NCBI RefSeq assembly: GCF_001042595.1
Contig: NZ_AP012326.1
Span: 496,001 to 560,000, forward strand
Reading direction: 5' to 3'
Source: Bifidobacterium dentium JCM 1195 = DSM 20436
GTDB lineage: Bacteria; Actinomycetota; Actinomycetes; Actinomycetales; Bifidobacteriaceae
Length of the DNA stretch: 64,000 bases
In this document: positions 51,424 to 61,067 of the stretch, one piece after another
How the letters are laid out: each line of letters starts with the position of its first letter
Numbering within the stretch: the stretch's first letter is position 1
Made by a program: the position numbers and the translations under genes
Notes under the pieces: generated by a model
The model's input: only the letters and a program-made list of their open reading frames with translations
Database searches by the model: none
Told to the model about the DNA's origin: nothing

Positions 51424-52287
51424 TCAGTCGAATAGGGCTTCATCGAAGGCGGGATACCCCCAATACAGCGCCAGCTCCGCGCGGTCGGCAATGAGAGCGG
51501 CCAGCGTACCAAGCGATGCCTTGCGGGATGCGTTGGATGACGTTCCTTCGCCCGTAGCGTTGGAGCTTGCGGCAACGGCGCTGATTTCGCTGCGCGCACA
51601 GTTCATTTCGATGACGGCGCCGGTCGGGGCTTTGAGTCCTGTCGCCCCGTCGACCATGGTGTCGGGATTGGCGAGCAGCGTCGCGGCATCGTACACTTTG
51701 TCGCGATGGTCGTCATCGTTGCCGGCGAGGGAGATCAGGCGTTGCGAAGTCGTCTTATGACGGTCGCTGAGGTCGAGGGAGACGTTGCCATCGGAACGTG
51801 CGGCGAGAATTTCGGTCGCGAATCCCGCGGCATCCTCGGCCTCGGCCATCGTCGACAGCGAATCGTCGTCGAGGTCCAGCGAGGAAACGTCATCGAGACG
51901 TGACGGCGTCACCGGATCGACGGCTATGCCGAGGCGGGTCGCCAGCGTCCGGACGATATGACGGGCTTGCGCGCCGCGCATCGTGCCTTCGCCGAATCGT
52001 GCGGAACACTGCGTGGCGGTTTCGATCCAATCGTATGAGGCCTGTCGCGCCGACAGATACCGTTCGACGATGTGCGTTGACGTATCGTTCATGCGGTCGC
52101 TGTTGCTCGAAGCCGACAGATAGGCGCTTTCGCAGGCGCTGAGCCTACGCTCTGACTCGGCCCTTCCGGCGACGCGCGGCGTTGAGCATGCGGACGCCCC
52201 CATAGCGAGGGCGAGGATCGTGGCTATGGCACAGGCACGTCTGGTAAGCGGTGAAGCCGAACGATGAAACGGGTGACGTGTCTGCAT
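51424..52287 (-). CDS. putative lipoprotein, unknown function
   Basis: 287 aa with an Arg-rich N-terminus, a hydrophobic stretch and a lipobox-like 'LAMGASAC' (Cys at about residue 34), so it is probably lipid-anchored outside the membrane. The mature part is hydrophilic, helical and rich in Ser, Ala and Asp. I recognise no domain. 'CESAYLSASSNSDRMND' and 'MNCARSEISAVAASS' contain further cysteines that may bond. It is a single gene between tRNA-Ser and divergent nusA. It may be restricted to bifidobacteria, but that would need a search. Confidence 0.7.
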   Translation of the reverse strand: MQTRHPFHRSASPLTRRACAIATILALAMGASACSTPRVAGRAESERRLSACESAYLSASSNSDRMNDTSTHIVERYLSARQASYDWIETATQCSARFGEGTMRGAQARHIVRTLATRLGIAVDPVTPSRLDDVSSLDLDDDSLSTMAEAEDAAGFATEILAARSDGNVSLDLSDRHKTTSQRLISLAGNDDDHRDKVYDAATLLANPDTMVDGATGLKAPTGAVIEMNCARSEISAVAASSNATGEGTSSNASRKASLGTLAALIADRAELALYWGYPAFDEALFD

Positions 52288-52362
52288 GAATCATTACACT
52301 AATAGTTGACTGTGACCATTGGGCCAAGCGCTCGGAATAACTTCATATAGGAGGTCTTGAAG

Positions 52363-53403
52363 ATGGAACTGGACCTGGCAGGAATGCACCAGCTCGCAGC
52401 TGGTCAGGGAATCGATCCCGAGACGCTGGACGCCGCTCTTTCGGAAGCATTGCGACTGGCATATCTGAAAACCCCGCATGCGGCGAAGCATGCTCGTATC
52501 GAGCTTGATCCGCGTGCCGGAAGCTTTACCGTATGGGCCCAGGATGAGATTCCGGGCGAACCGACCGAGGAAGATCCGCATCCCGCGCCCACATTGGGCG
52601 AGGAGTACGATGACACCCCGCACGATTTCGGCCGTCTGGCCGCCGCGACCGCGCGTCAGGTAATCAGCCAGCTGTTCCGCAAGGCCGAGGATGACAAGGT
52701 GTTCGGCGCGTTCTCCGGTCAGAAAGGCAAGCTGATCACCGGTATCGTGCAGCAGGATGCCAAGGATACCGCCAACGTGCATGTTGCCGTCGGCGATGTC
52801 GAAGCCTTGCTTCCGCGCCGTGAGCAGGTGCCGGGCGAACGCTATCGCCATGGCGAGCGTATCCGTGTGTATGTGGTGAATGTGGCCCGCGGCCTGAAGG
52901 GACCGGAAATCGTGGTTTCCCGTTCCCATCCGGAGCTGGTGCGCCGCCTGTTCGAACGCGAGGTGCCGGAGCTGGTCTCCGGTGCCGTGTCGATCATGGC
53001 CATCGCCCGCGAGGCCGGTGCCCGTACGAAGATCGCCGTGCGCGCCAATACCGAAGGCGTCAATCCGAAGGGTGCCCTGATCGGCCCCGGCGGTGCCCGT
53101 GTGCGTGCCGTGATGGAGAATCTCGGTCCGGAAAAGATCGATATCGTCGATTGGTCGGCCGATCCGGCGAAATTCGTCGCCGCCGCGCTGTCGCCGGCCG
53201 TGGCGACCGGCGTGCAGGTGATCAGCGAGAAGAACAATACCGCGATCGCCTTCATTCATGATGACCAGTTGTCGTTGGCCATCGGCAAGGAAGGCCAGAA
53301 CGCTCGTCTGGCCGCCAAGCTGACCGGCTGGAAGATCGGCATCGAATCCGCTGAGGCGCATGCCAAGAAGATGCAGGAATCGGCCGGGGAAAGCGCCGAA
53401 TAA
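52363..53403 (+). CDS. nusA: transcription termination/antitermination protein NusA
   Basis: 346 aa, the compact actinobacterial form without C-terminal acidic repeats. The polymerase-binding N-terminus is followed by S1 ('GKLITGIVQQDAKDTANVHVAVGDVEALLPRREQVPGERY'), KH1 ('LVRRLFEREVPELVSGAVSIMAIAREAGARTKIAV') and KH2 ('KGALIGPGGARVRAVMENLGPEKIDIVDW', 'LAIGKEGQNARLAAKLTGWKI'). TAGGAGG is 9 nt before ATG 52363. It begins the nusA-infB-rbfA-truB-ribF cluster; ylxR, normally next, is missing. Confidence 0.96.
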   Translation: MELDLAGMHQLAAGQGIDPETLDAALSEALRLAYLKTPHAAKHARIELDPRAGSFTVWAQDEIPGEPTEEDPHPAPTLGEEYDDTPHDFGRLAAATARQVISQLFRKAEDDKVFGAFSGQKGKLITGIVQQDAKDTANVHVAVGDVEALLPRREQVPGERYRHGERIRVYVVNVARGLKGPEIVVSRSHPELVRRLFEREVPELVSGAVSIMAIAREAGARTKIAVRANTEGVNPKGALIGPGGARVRAVMENLGPEKIDIVDWSADPAKFVAAALSPAVATGVQVISEKNNTAIAFIHDDQLSLAIGKEGQNARLAAKLTGWKIGIESAEAHAKKMQESAGESAE

Positions 53404-53423
53404 TCATCATTTGAGCATGCTTT

Positions 53424-53452
53424 GAGCCTGTGGGTGTACAATCCACAGGCTC
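53424..53452 (+). terminator. hairpin after nusA
   Basis: GAGCCTGTGG (53424-53433) with CCACAGGCTC (53443-53452) and a 9-nt loop, a perfect 10-bp stem without U-tract. A second small stem TGGACT/AGTCCA (53461-53476) follows. They may attenuate or process the transcript between nusA and infB. Confidence 0.5.
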
Positions 53453-53480
53453 GAGTATGCTGGACTCGATAGTCCAAAGC

Positions 53481-53543
53481 ATGGGGGTGGAACGCCCTTA
53501 TGCCGGGAAAAGACGAGGTATCACGAACATGGTTGCACGATGA
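53481..53543 (+). other. 20-codon open frame in the nusA-infB gap
   Basis: ATG 53481 to TGA 53543 encodes MGVERPYAGKRRGITNMVAR. There is no clear ribosome site. It lies where ylxR would be, but has no YlxR motif. It is listed as a possible leader peptide only. Confidence 0.2.
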
Positions 53544-53613
53544 GACGGAGCAAGCTCGCCGTGAATCAGTAGCGGTCGCGCTGGTATGCGCGGCCCGGGA
53601 TAGGAGAAATTGA

Positions 53614-56433
53614 GTGCCGAAAGCACGCGTATATGAACTTGCCAAGGAATTTGGCGTAGACAGCAAAACCGTTTTAAGCAAACTTGAGGCGATGGGCGAA
53701 TTCGTGAAGTCCGCTTCGTCGACCGTGGAGCCGCCAGTCGCCCGCAAGCTGAGGAGCGCGTTCTCGAACAATGCGTCGGGCAATGCGTCCGAATCCAAGA
53801 AACCCGCAGCACCGGTCAAGAAGCCGGCGTCGCCGACCCATACGGCGCCATCCGAGGTCAGGCCGGCCGCGCCGAAGCCCGTTCCGGCGGCCAGGCAGAC
53901 TCCGAGGGCGGAAGCCCCGAAGCCAGGCAGCCCCTCCGCGCCGAAGCCGGGCCAGCGTTCCGCGCATGCCGGTCGTCCGGGCGATCAGCGTCAGCATGGC
54001 AATCGCCAGCAGGGCGGCAATGCGCCGCGTCCGCAATCTTCCGCAGGCATGCGTGGCGGCAAGTCCGCTCCGGTGCCTGGTCCGCACGCACCGCGCAGCA
54101 ACAATCAGCAGCAGGGCGGTGGCAACAACGCCAAGCCGCATACTCCGGGACCGCGTCCGGGCAACAATCCGTTCAGCCGCAAGCAGGGCATGCATACGCC
54201 GACGCCGGGTGACATTCCGCGTCCGCACCCGATGGCGCGTCCGAATGCCAATGGCAACGAAGGTCGTCGTGGCGGTCGTCCCGGTCAGGGCGGCGGCCAG
54301 CGCGGTGGCTTCCGCGGTCGTCCGGGACAGGGCACCGGTGCCAAGCCGGGGCAGTGGGGCCAGCATCGTCCGGGTCAGGGCGGCGGCCAGCGTCCGGCAG
54401 GTGGCGGCAACCGCTTCGGTGGTAGTGGCAATACCGGCGGCTATCAGGGCAACAGCGCTCCGAGCAGCAGCCCGGCACGCGGCGGCGGCCGCGGTCGCGG
54501 AGGCGCCGCAGGCGCATTCGGGCGTCAGGGCGGCAAATCCTCGAAGGCACGTAAGAACCGTCTGGCGAAGCGTCAGGAATTCCAGGAGATGAAGGCCCCG
54601 GTCATCGGCGGCGTTCGCATTCCGACCGGTAACGGACAGACCGTCCGTCTGCGTCAGGGCTCGTCCCTGGCCGATCTGGCCGAGAAGATCAACGTCAATC
54701 CGGCGGCCCTTGTCACCGTGCTGTTCCATCTTGGCGAAATGGCCACGGCAACGCAGTCCTTGGATGAGTCCACCTTCCAGATCCTCGGCGAGGAAATCGG
54801 CTGGGACATCAAGATCGTGTCCGCCGAAGAGGAGGATAAGGAGCTGCTGCAGCAGTTCGACATCGATTTGGATGAAGAGGAACTGCAGGAGGATGAGGAT
54901 CTGCGGCCTCGCCCGCCGGTCGTCACCGTCATGGGCCACGTCGATCATGGTAAGACCCGACTGCTCGACACCATCCGCAGCACCAACGTCATCGCACGCG
55001 AAGCCGGCGGCATCACGCAGCGTATCGGTGCATACCAGGTCACCGTGGATCTTGAGGGTGAACCCCGCAAGATCACGTTCCTCGATACCCCGGGCCACGA
55101 AGCCTTCACCGCAATGCGTGCCCGCGGCGCCGAACTGACCGATGTCGCGATTCTCGTGGTCGCGGCCGATGATGGCGTAATGCCGCAGACCGTGGAGGCC
55201 ATCAACCACGCTCAGGCCGCACATGTGCCGATCGTGGTCGCCGTGAACAAGATCGATAAGCAGGGCGCCAACCCCGACAAGGTGCGCGGCCAGCTCACCG
55301 AATACGGTCTGGTGCCGGAGGAGTATGGCGGCAACACCATGTTCGTTGACATCTCCGCCAAGCAGGGCACCAATGTCGACAAGCTGCTCGAAGCCGTGCT
55401 GCTCACCGCGGATGCCGAACTCGACCTGCGCGCCAACCCGGATATGGATGCTCGTGGCGCCACCGTGGAAGCCCGACTCGACAAGGGTCGTGGTGCCGTG
55501 GCTACCGTGCTGGTACAGTCCGGTACGCTGCATATCGGCGACGCCATCGTGGCGGGAACCTCCTATGGCCGCGTGCGCGCCATGCTTGACGAGAACGGCA
55601 CCGCCATGAAGGAAGCCACTCCGTCCACTCCGGTGCAGGTGCTTGGTCTGACCTCCGTGCCGACCGCAGGAGACCTGTTCCTGGTCGCCAGCGACGACCG
55701 CACCGCACGTCAGATCGCCGAGAAGCGTCAGGCTACCGAGCGTGCCGCTCAGCTGGCCAAGCGCCGTAAGGTCGTTTCGCTCGAGAGCCTCAAGGAGCAG
55801 TTCGCCAAGTCCGAGGTCGACATGCTCAACATCGTCATCAAGGGCGATTCCTCCGGTTCCGTCGAGGCGCTGGAAGATTCCTTGATGAAGATCGAGGTCT
55901 CCGACGAGGTCGGCATCCAGGTGATCCATCGCGGCGTCGGTGCCATCACCCAGAACGACGTCAACCTGGCTACGGTCGACAAGGCCGTCATCATCGGCTT
56001 CAACGTGCGTCCGAACCGTCAGGTGGCGGATCTGGCCGAGCGCGAAGGCGTGGAAATCAAGTACTACTCGATCATCTACAAGGCGATCGAAGACATCGAA
56101 GCGTCCCTCAAGGGCATGCTCAAGCCGGAATTCGAAGAGGTCGTCACCTCCCACTCCGAAATCCGCGAGATCTTCCGTTCCTCCAAGTTCGGCAACATCG
56201 CCGGCGTCATGGTGCAGGACGGCGAGGTCAAGCGCGGTACGAAGTGCCGTATTCTGCGCAATGGCATCGCCACCGTCAACGACCTTGAGATCTCCTCGCT
56301 GCGTCGTTTCAAGGATGATGTCACCTCCGTCAAGGAAGGCTATGAGGCAGGTATCAACCTCGGCTCCTTCAACGACATCGAGATCGGCGACATCATCGAG
56401 ACCTTCGAAATGCAGGAAGTCGAGCGCAAGTAG
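53614..56433 (+). CDS. infB: translation initiation factor IF-2
   Basis: 939 aa with a GTG start (AGGAGAAATTGA upstream). An IF2-N domain ('[30 protein letters not shown]') leads into a 250-residue disordered linker rich in Pro, Gly, Gln, Arg and Asn, with GGQR/RGG-like repeats. A second IF2-N part ('[37 protein letters not shown]') follows. The GTPase has G1 '[13 protein letters not shown]', G3 '[10 protein letters not shown]', G4 'NKID' and G5 'SAK'; then come the beta barrels and fMet-tRNA domain. It places initiator tRNA on the 30S subunit. A hairpin and 104 bp precede rbfA. Confidence 0.97.
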   Translation: MPKARVYELAKEFGVDSKTVLSKLEAMGEFVKSASSTVEPPVARKLRSAFSNNASGNASESKKPAAPVKKPASPTHTAPSEVRPAAPKPVPAARQTPRAEAPKPGSPSAPKPGQRSAHAGRPGDQRQHGNRQQGGNAPRPQSSAGMRGGKSAPVPGPHAPRSNNQQQGGGNNAKPHTPGPRPGNNPFSRKQGMHTPTPGDIPRPHPMARPNANGNEGRRGGRPGQGGGQRGGFRGRPGQGTGAKPGQWGQHRPGQGGGQRPAGGGNRFGGSGNTGGYQGNSAPSSSPARGGGRGRGGAAGAFGRQGGKSSKARKNRLAKRQEFQEMKAPVIGGVRIPTGNGQTVRLRQGSSLADLAEKINVNPAALVTVLFHLGEMATATQSLDESTFQILGEEIGWDIKIVSAEEEDKELLQQFDIDLDEEELQEDEDLRPRPPVVTVMGHVDHGKTRLLDTIRSTNVIAREAGGITQRIGAYQVTVDLEGEPRKITFLDTPGHEAFTAMRARGAELTDVAILVVAADDGVMPQTVEAINHAQAAHVPIVVAVNKIDKQGANPDKVRGQLTEYGLVPEEYGGNTMFVDISAKQGTNVDKLLEAVLLTADAELDLRANPDMDARGATVEARLDKGRGAVATVLVQSGTLHIGDAIVAGTSYGRVRAMLDENGTAMKEATPSTPVQVLGLTSVPTAGDLFLVASDDRTARQIAEKRQATERAAQLAKRRKVVSLESLKEQFAKSEVDMLNIVIKGDSSGSVEALEDSLMKIEVSDEVGIQVIHRGVGAITQNDVNLATVDKAVIIGFNVRPNRQVADLAEREGVEIKYYSIIYKAIEDIEASLKGMLKPEFEEVVTSHSEIREIFRSSKFGNIAGVMVQDGEVKRGTKCRILRNGIATVNDLEISSLRRFKDDVTSVKEGYEAGINLGSFNDIEIGDIIETFEMQEVERK

Positions 56434-56469
56434 TCGAGTCCTTTCGACAGCTTGCCTGACAGGATGAAG

Positions 56470-56506
56470 GGAACGCCCACAGTCGGATTTCGGCTGCGGG
56501 CGTTCC
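56470..56506 (+). terminator. hairpin between infB and rbfA
   Basis: GGAACGCCC (56470-56478) pairs with GGGCGTTCC (56498-56506), and inside CAGTCGGATTTCGGCTG pairs further. There is no U-tract; partial attenuation is likely. Confidence 0.5.
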
Positions 56507-56537
56507 GCAATAGAAATACGAACTTATAAGGAAACCC

Positions 56538-57047
56538 ATGGCAGGAACCAATCCCCGCGCCGCACGCATTGCGGCGCTGATTCAGCGCGTGATCGCGTCT
56601 TCGATGGAGGCGCAGCTGCATGACAAGCGACTGTCCAACGTGACCATCACCGAAGTGCGCGTGACCAACGATCTGCAGATCGCCAAGATCTACTGGACCC
56701 AGCTCGGCCATGAAGGCCGTGAGCAGGGCGAACGCCGCCGTGCCCAGCAGGCCCTGAACCAGGCCAAGGGACGTCTGCGTTCGCTCGTAGGCTCCAAGGC
56801 CGGTCTGCGCCTGACCCCGCAACTTGAGTTCATCTTCGATGAGGTGCCGGGAGAGGCCCATGAGATCGAAGACATCCTCGCCATCGCGCGCAAGCGTGAC
56901 GAAGAGCTTGCCAAGGCCCGTGAGACTGCGCAGTATGCAGGCGACGCCGACCCGTACAAGCATGATGAGCCGAACGATGACGACGATTTCGATGAAGATG
57001 ACGACATCGAAGTCGAAGATTGGGACGATGACGACGAAGAAGCCTGA
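56538..57047 (+). CDS. rbfA: ribosome-binding factor A with acidic tail
   Basis: 169 aa. The KH-like core 'ARIAALIQRVIASSMEAQLHDKRLSNVTITEVRVTNDLQIAKIYWTQLG' and 'RLTPQLEFIFDE' match RbfA, which helps 16S 5'-end maturation. The C-terminal 30 residues are almost all Asp/Glu, an unusual tail. TAAGGAAACCC precedes ATG 56538. The last 20 nt, coding the acidic tail, also contain the start of truB. Confidence 0.95.
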   Translation: MAGTNPRAARIAALIQRVIASSMEAQLHDKRLSNVTITEVRVTNDLQIAKIYWTQLGHEGREQGERRRAQQALNQAKGRLRSLVGSKAGLRLTPQLEFIFDEVPGEAHEIEDILAIARKRDEELAKARETAQYAGDADPYKHDEPNDDDDFDEDDDIEVEDWDDDDEEA

Positions 57048-58116
57048 GATTTCCGGCCTGCTCGTCGTGGATAAACCGCAGGGTGTGACCAGTCACGACG
57101 TGGTCGCGGCGATACGTGGCGCCCTGCATATGAAGCGTGTCGGGCATGCCGGCACGCTTGACCCGATGGCCACCGGCGTGCTGGTGATCGGCTTCGGCAA
57201 CGCCACCCGACTGCTCAACTACATCGTGGACCATAGCAAGACCTATCTGGCTACGATCCGACTCGGACAACGCACCGCCACGGATGACGCCGATGGCGAA
57301 CTGCTGGAACCGTCGGCACCGATTGCAGAAGCCTTTCCATCCCGCGAGACCGTGGAACGGGTCATTGCGGAACGGTTCACCGGGCGTATCGAACAGGTCC
57401 CGAACTCCTATTCGGCCATTAAGATCAACGGCCAGCGCGCCTACGATCTGGCCCGTGAAGGCAAGCAGGTCGAACTGAAGGCCCGGCCGGTAACCGTTGA
57501 GGAATTCCGCGTTGACGCCGTGCGGTACGGCTATGCGTCAACGAGATTTGCGGATGCGCCGTTGACCGATGCGCAGGACATCGGTGCAGGGGAGCGGTGG
57601 CATCCTGTCTCGGCCGCTCCGGATGTGCGGCCGGTCATGGAACTGGACGTTGCGGTGAGTTGCTCCGCAGGTACCTATATCCGTGCGTTGGGGCGCGATT
57701 TGGGTGAGGCGCTTGGCCTTGGCGGATACCTGACCATGCTGCGCCGCATTCGCATCGGCGACTTTACCGAAACCATGCCGAACATCGTCACCGCGCACAC
57801 CGAATCCAAAACCTTCACCAATCGGGAAGGCGCGGAAGTCACACGTAATCGTGCCGTAATCGACGATGCCGAGCATCTGACCGACCGTGCACTCGGCATG
57901 GTCGACAGCGCCAAAGCGTCCATGCCCATGCTGCGAATCAGCGATCAGGAGGCGACTGACCTGCGCTTCGGCCGCAGAATCGCCCATGACATCCGTGAGA
58001 CTACGGCCGCATACGTGCCCGAAACCGGCGATCTGGTGGCCATCATCGAGCGCGCCAAACGAGGCGAAGCCAAGCCGGTGGCCGTATTCGTACAACAACA
58101 AGAAGGACAACGATGA
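57028..58116 (+). CDS. truB: tRNA pseudouridine synthase B
   Basis: 362 aa from ATG 57028 inside the end of rbfA. 'SGLLVVDKPQGVTSHDVVAAIRGAL' and 'VGHAGTLDPMATGVLVIGFG' (catalytic Asp) are the core; 'CSAGTYIRALGRDLGEALGLGGYL' follows. The C-terminal part is a PUA-like domain. It makes pseudouridine 55 in the T-loop. The ribosome site would be GACGATGACG, poor, so translation is probably coupled to rbfA. Its stop overlaps ribF (ATGA). Confidence 0.95.
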   Translation: MTTKKPEISGLLVVDKPQGVTSHDVVAAIRGALHMKRVGHAGTLDPMATGVLVIGFGNATRLLNYIVDHSKTYLATIRLGQRTATDDADGELLEPSAPIAEAFPSRETVERVIAERFTGRIEQVPNSYSAIKINGQRAYDLAREGKQVELKARPVTVEEFRVDAVRYGYASTRFADAPLTDAQDIGAGERWHPVSAAPDVRPVMELDVAVSCSAGTYIRALGRDLGEALGLGGYLTMLRRIRIGDFTETMPNIVTAHTESKTFTNREGAEVTRNRAVIDDAEHLTDRALGMVDSAKASMPMLRISDQEATDLRFGRRIAHDIRETTAAYVPETGDLVAIIERAKRGEAKPVAVFVQQQEGQR

Positions 58117-59330
58117 AGATAATCACGCTGACGCCAGACGAAAGCGGCATGGTCGACTGGCCCACCTTAAGCAACGACAAGAAGTCCGTACTGACCATCG
58201 GCTCCTTCGACGGTATGCATCAGGGCCATCAGGCGGTGATCCGCCGTGTGGTGGAACTGGCCCGGAAGGAACGTTCCTTCTCCGTGGTGGTGTTGTTCGA
58301 GCCGCGTCCCGCCATGGTGCATGGCTATGCGGCCAAGCATGACGGTCAGGAACCGCCGGTCGGCATGCTCGACACCCAAGCGCTGACCAGTGTCGATGAG
58401 CGGTTGCGCAGCATCAACGCACTCGGCGTGGATTACACGATCATCGTGCACTATACGCTAGAATTCGCGGCGAAATCCTACCGGTTCTTCCTTGGCCAGA
58501 TGGTCGGCAAGCTCGGCATGCGCGCGCTCGTACTCGGTGCAGACGCGGCTTTGGGAGCCAATCGTGCCGGCGACGTGAAGGCCATCGAGAATCTGGCATT
58601 GGCAACCGGCGTATTCCAGCTCGACGTGGTCGACGATCATGGCCCGGGAGAGACACGGGTGCCGGCCAATGCCAAGCCGGTTATGCCGGCCGACCATGGC
58701 GAGCCAGCCGACCCGTTGGAAGGCGCCACCAAGGCGGAACGGCGTGCATGGAGCAAGAAGCATCAGGCCAAGGCCGTGCGCGTGTGGAGCTCCACCAACG
58801 TGCGGTACCTGCTCGGTCAGGGCCGTATCAAGGATGCGGACGCCATTTTGGGGCATATGCATGCTGTGGAAGGTACCGTGGTGCATGGCGAGGAACGCGG
58901 ACGCACCATCGGCTTCCCGACTGCGAACCTGAGCCAGGATGTGTTCGGCTATCTGCCGGTTGACGGCGTCTATGCCGGATGGCTGGTCGATTTGGGCAAG
59001 GCGGGAGACGAGGCCGGGAAACCTGCGGACGGCATCGCCACCGCATACGATTCCAGCTCCATGGATGCGCGTCTGGCACCGCATTCGCCATATCGTTGGC
59101 CAGCCGCAATCTCCATCGGCACCAAGCCGACGTTCAACGAAGCCACCGGTATGCATGAGCGCGTGGTCGAAGCCTACGCCATCACCGACGACTGGCTTGA
59201 TCTGTATGGTCATCAGGTGCGTGTGGAATTCGCCGGATTCCTGCGTCCGCAGATCAGGTTTGCATCGGCGGACGATCTGGCCGCTGAGCTCAGGCGCAAC
59301 GTTGAGGAGACGAAGCGCCTCACGGCGTGA
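58113..59330 (+). CDS. ribF: bifunctional riboflavin kinase/FAD synthetase
   Basis: 405 aa, longer than usual (310-340). The FAD synthetase half has 'LTIGSFDGMHQGHQAVIRR' (HxGH-type nucleotidyltransferase site) and 'NVRYLLGQGRIKDADAILG'. The kinase half has 'GEERGRTIGFPTANLSQDVF' (PTAN motif) and 'WPAAISIGTKPTFNEA'. The extra length comes from insertions at about residues 174-222 and 294-329. It converts riboflavin to FMN and FAD. It overlaps truB by four bases and ends the cluster before a 12-bp terminator. Confidence 0.95.
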   Translation: MKIITLTPDESGMVDWPTLSNDKKSVLTIGSFDGMHQGHQAVIRRVVELARKERSFSVVVLFEPRPAMVHGYAAKHDGQEPPVGMLDTQALTSVDERLRSINALGVDYTIIVHYTLEFAAKSYRFFLGQMVGKLGMRALVLGADAALGANRAGDVKAIENLALATGVFQLDVVDDHGPGETRVPANAKPVMPADHGEPADPLEGATKAERRAWSKKHQAKAVRVWSSTNVRYLLGQGRIKDADAILGHMHAVEGTVVHGEERGRTIGFPTANLSQDVFGYLPVDGVYAGWLVDLGKAGDEAGKPADGIATAYDSSSMDARLAPHSPYRWPAAISIGTKPTFNEATGMHERVVEAYAITDDWLDLYGHQVRVEFAGFLRPQIRFASADDLAAELRRNVEETKRLTA

Positions 59331-59360
59331 CGAACGTTAACCATGTCCACGGTCGAACAG

Positions 59361-59391
59361 GGGCGGACACCCTACGGATGGGTGTCCGCCC
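59361..59391. terminator. bidirectional terminator between ribF and the ABC genes
   Basis: A perfect 12-bp stem (59361-59372 with 59380-59391) with a 7-nt loop, TTACGTTCTTT after it. It lies between convergent units. Confidence 0.82.
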
Positions 59392-59421
59392 TTACGTTCT
59401 TTCGACTGGACGGTAACGCCG

Positions 59422-60168
59422 TCAGCTCCTGAAATGAGAGAAGAACTCTCGGGTTTCGGGATCCTGGGATTCATCCATGACCTGTTGCGGCGTGCCGTTT
59501 TCGGCGATGACGCCGTGGCGTAGCAGTACGATGCGGTCGGCAGCATCGTGTGCGAAACTCATCTCGTGCGTGGCCATGAGAATCGTGGTGCCCTGTTCCT
59601 TGAGTTCGGCCACCATGTCAAGCACCTCGCCGACCAGCATCGGATCGAGTGCCGAGGTGATTTCATCGAGCAGCAACAGTTCGGGATTCGTCATCAGCGC
59701 ACGGGCGATGGCCACACGTTGCTGTTGGCCGCCGGACAGCTGATCGGGATAAGCTCCCGCCTTGGCGCGCATGCCGATGCGGTCGAGCAACTCCAGCGCG
59801 CGTGCCTCGGCCTTGGCCTTGCTCCAATGATGGACCTTGGTCGCAGCCAATGTGACGTTGTTCATCACCGACATGTGCGGGAATAGGTTGAACTGTTGGA
59901 AGACCACGCCGATGCGTGAACGGATCTCATCCTGGCGCACGCGCGGATCGGTGATGTCGGTGTCCGCCAACCAGATCTGGCCGTCATCGACACGCTCCAG
60001 CAGATTCACGCATTTCATCAGCGTCGACTTGCCCGAACCGGAAGGACCGAGCACGGCCACGACCTCATGCTGATTGACATCGAAGGAAATGCCCCTGAGC
60101 ACTTCGTTGCCATTGAAGGATTTGCGGATGCCGTCAAGACGCAGCACCGGGGTGTTGGCATTGCTCAT
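59422..60168 (-). CDS. polar amino acid ABC transporter, ATP-binding protein
   Basis: 248 aa. Walker A 'GPSGSGKSTLMKCVNLLE', Q-loop 'VVFQQFNLFPHMSVMNNVTLAA', signature 'LSGGQQQRVAIARALM', Walker B 'LLLLDEITSALDP' and the switch 'ILMATHEMSF' are complete; the set is that of the GlnQ/HisP family. It overlaps the permease gene by four bases and is the last of a three-gene operon. It energises import of a polar amino acid. Confidence 0.93.
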   Translation of the reverse strand: MSNANTPVLRLDGIRKSFNGNEVLRGISFDVNQHEVVAVLGPSGSGKSTLMKCVNLLERVDDGQIWLADTDITDPRVRQDEIRSRIGVVFQQFNLFPHMSVMNNVTLAATKVHHWSKAKAEARALELLDRIGMRAKAGAYPDQLSGGQQQRVAIARALMTNPELLLLDEITSALDPMLVGEVLDMVAELKEQGTTILMATHEMSFAHDAADRIVLLRHGVIAENGTPQQVMDESQDPETREFFSHFRS

Positions 60169-61043
60169 ACTGTGCCTCCGCTCAATTCGCGCTTGCGCAG
60201 ACGTGCCGTATACCAGTCATTCAGCAGGATGAACGGCACGCTCATCAGAATGAACAGCAGGCTCGCCACCACATACGGCGTGAAATTGTAGGTGCTGGCC
60301 ACTTCGATCTGTGCGGCGCGTACTGCGTCGACGGCACCCAGTACGGAAATCAATCCGACATCCTTCTGCATGGAGATGAAATCGTTCATCAATGCGGGAG
60401 CCACCTTGCGCAACGCCTGGGGAATCACGATCATGCGCGTCGTCTGCCCGGCAGTCAAGCCCAGGGAACGGGCCGAAGCGCGTTGCGACGGGTGTACGTC
60501 GTTGAAACCGGCGCGCAGCACTTCGGCCACGTATGCGGAATAGCCCATGACCACGGCGATGGTGCCCAGCAGCGACGGATCGATGCGTCCGAAGATGCCC
60601 AGGCCGGGAATGCCGAATCCGATGAGGTACAGTACGACGATCATCGGTACGCCGCGCATGATCGTCGTATACAGTGCGGCAAGTACCCGCAGCGGGAACA
60701 ACACCGGATTGTTGCTGGTGCGCACCAGGGCGATCAGCGTGGCGAAGATGGCTACGCCGATCAGGGCCACGACCAGCACCTTGACGTTCAGCCACAGGCC
60801 AGCCAGTACTTCAGGCAATGATGCTGCGAAGTATTCAGGGGAGAAGAACGTCTCCTTGACCCGCGGCCAGCCGGGGGACATCTCCAGTCCGACCACGATG
60901 ATGGCAGCCAGCACGATGGTGCTGATCAGACTGGTGATGACCGATTTCAGCTGTTGCCGTTTGCGGTATGCGCGTCGGGAAAGCTCAACCTCGCTGGTCT
61001 GGTGGCCAGCGAGGTCGTCCGGACGGTTATCCGAAATACTCAT
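60165..61043 (-). CDS. polar amino acid ABC transporter, permease
   Basis: 292 aa with an N-terminal cytosolic extension (~30 aa) and about 5-6 TM helices. The EAA loop is 'QRASARSLGLTAGQTTRMIVIPQALRKVAPALMNDFIS', the HisM/GlnP signature contacting the ATPase. 'TIMRGVPMIVVLYLIGFGIPGL' is the typical early motif. It is the only permease, so it likely works as a homodimer. It lies between binding protein and ATPase genes on the minus strand. Confidence 0.92.
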   Translation of the reverse strand: MSISDNRPDDLAGHQTSEVELSRRAYRKRQQLKSVITSLISTIVLAAIIVVGLEMSPGWPRVKETFFSPEYFAASLPEVLAGLWLNVKVLVVALIGVAIFATLIALVRTSNNPVLFPLRVLAALYTTIMRGVPMIVVLYLIGFGIPGLGIFGRIDPSLLGTIAVVMGYSAYVAEVLRAGFNDVHPSQRASARSLGLTAGQTTRMIVIPQALRKVAPALMNDFISMQKDVGLISVLGAVDAVRAAQIEVASTYNFTPYVVASLLFILMSVPFILLNDWYTARLRKRELSGGTV

Positions 61044-61067
61044 GAACGGGATCCTCGTGACGGGGGA

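Noticed and set aside
53674..56154. 826-codon open frame on the minus strand opposite infB
   Set aside because: It mirrors IF-2 codons in GC-rich DNA. The translation is low-complexity (runs of His, Arg, Leu, Thr), has no ribosome site and no family motif.
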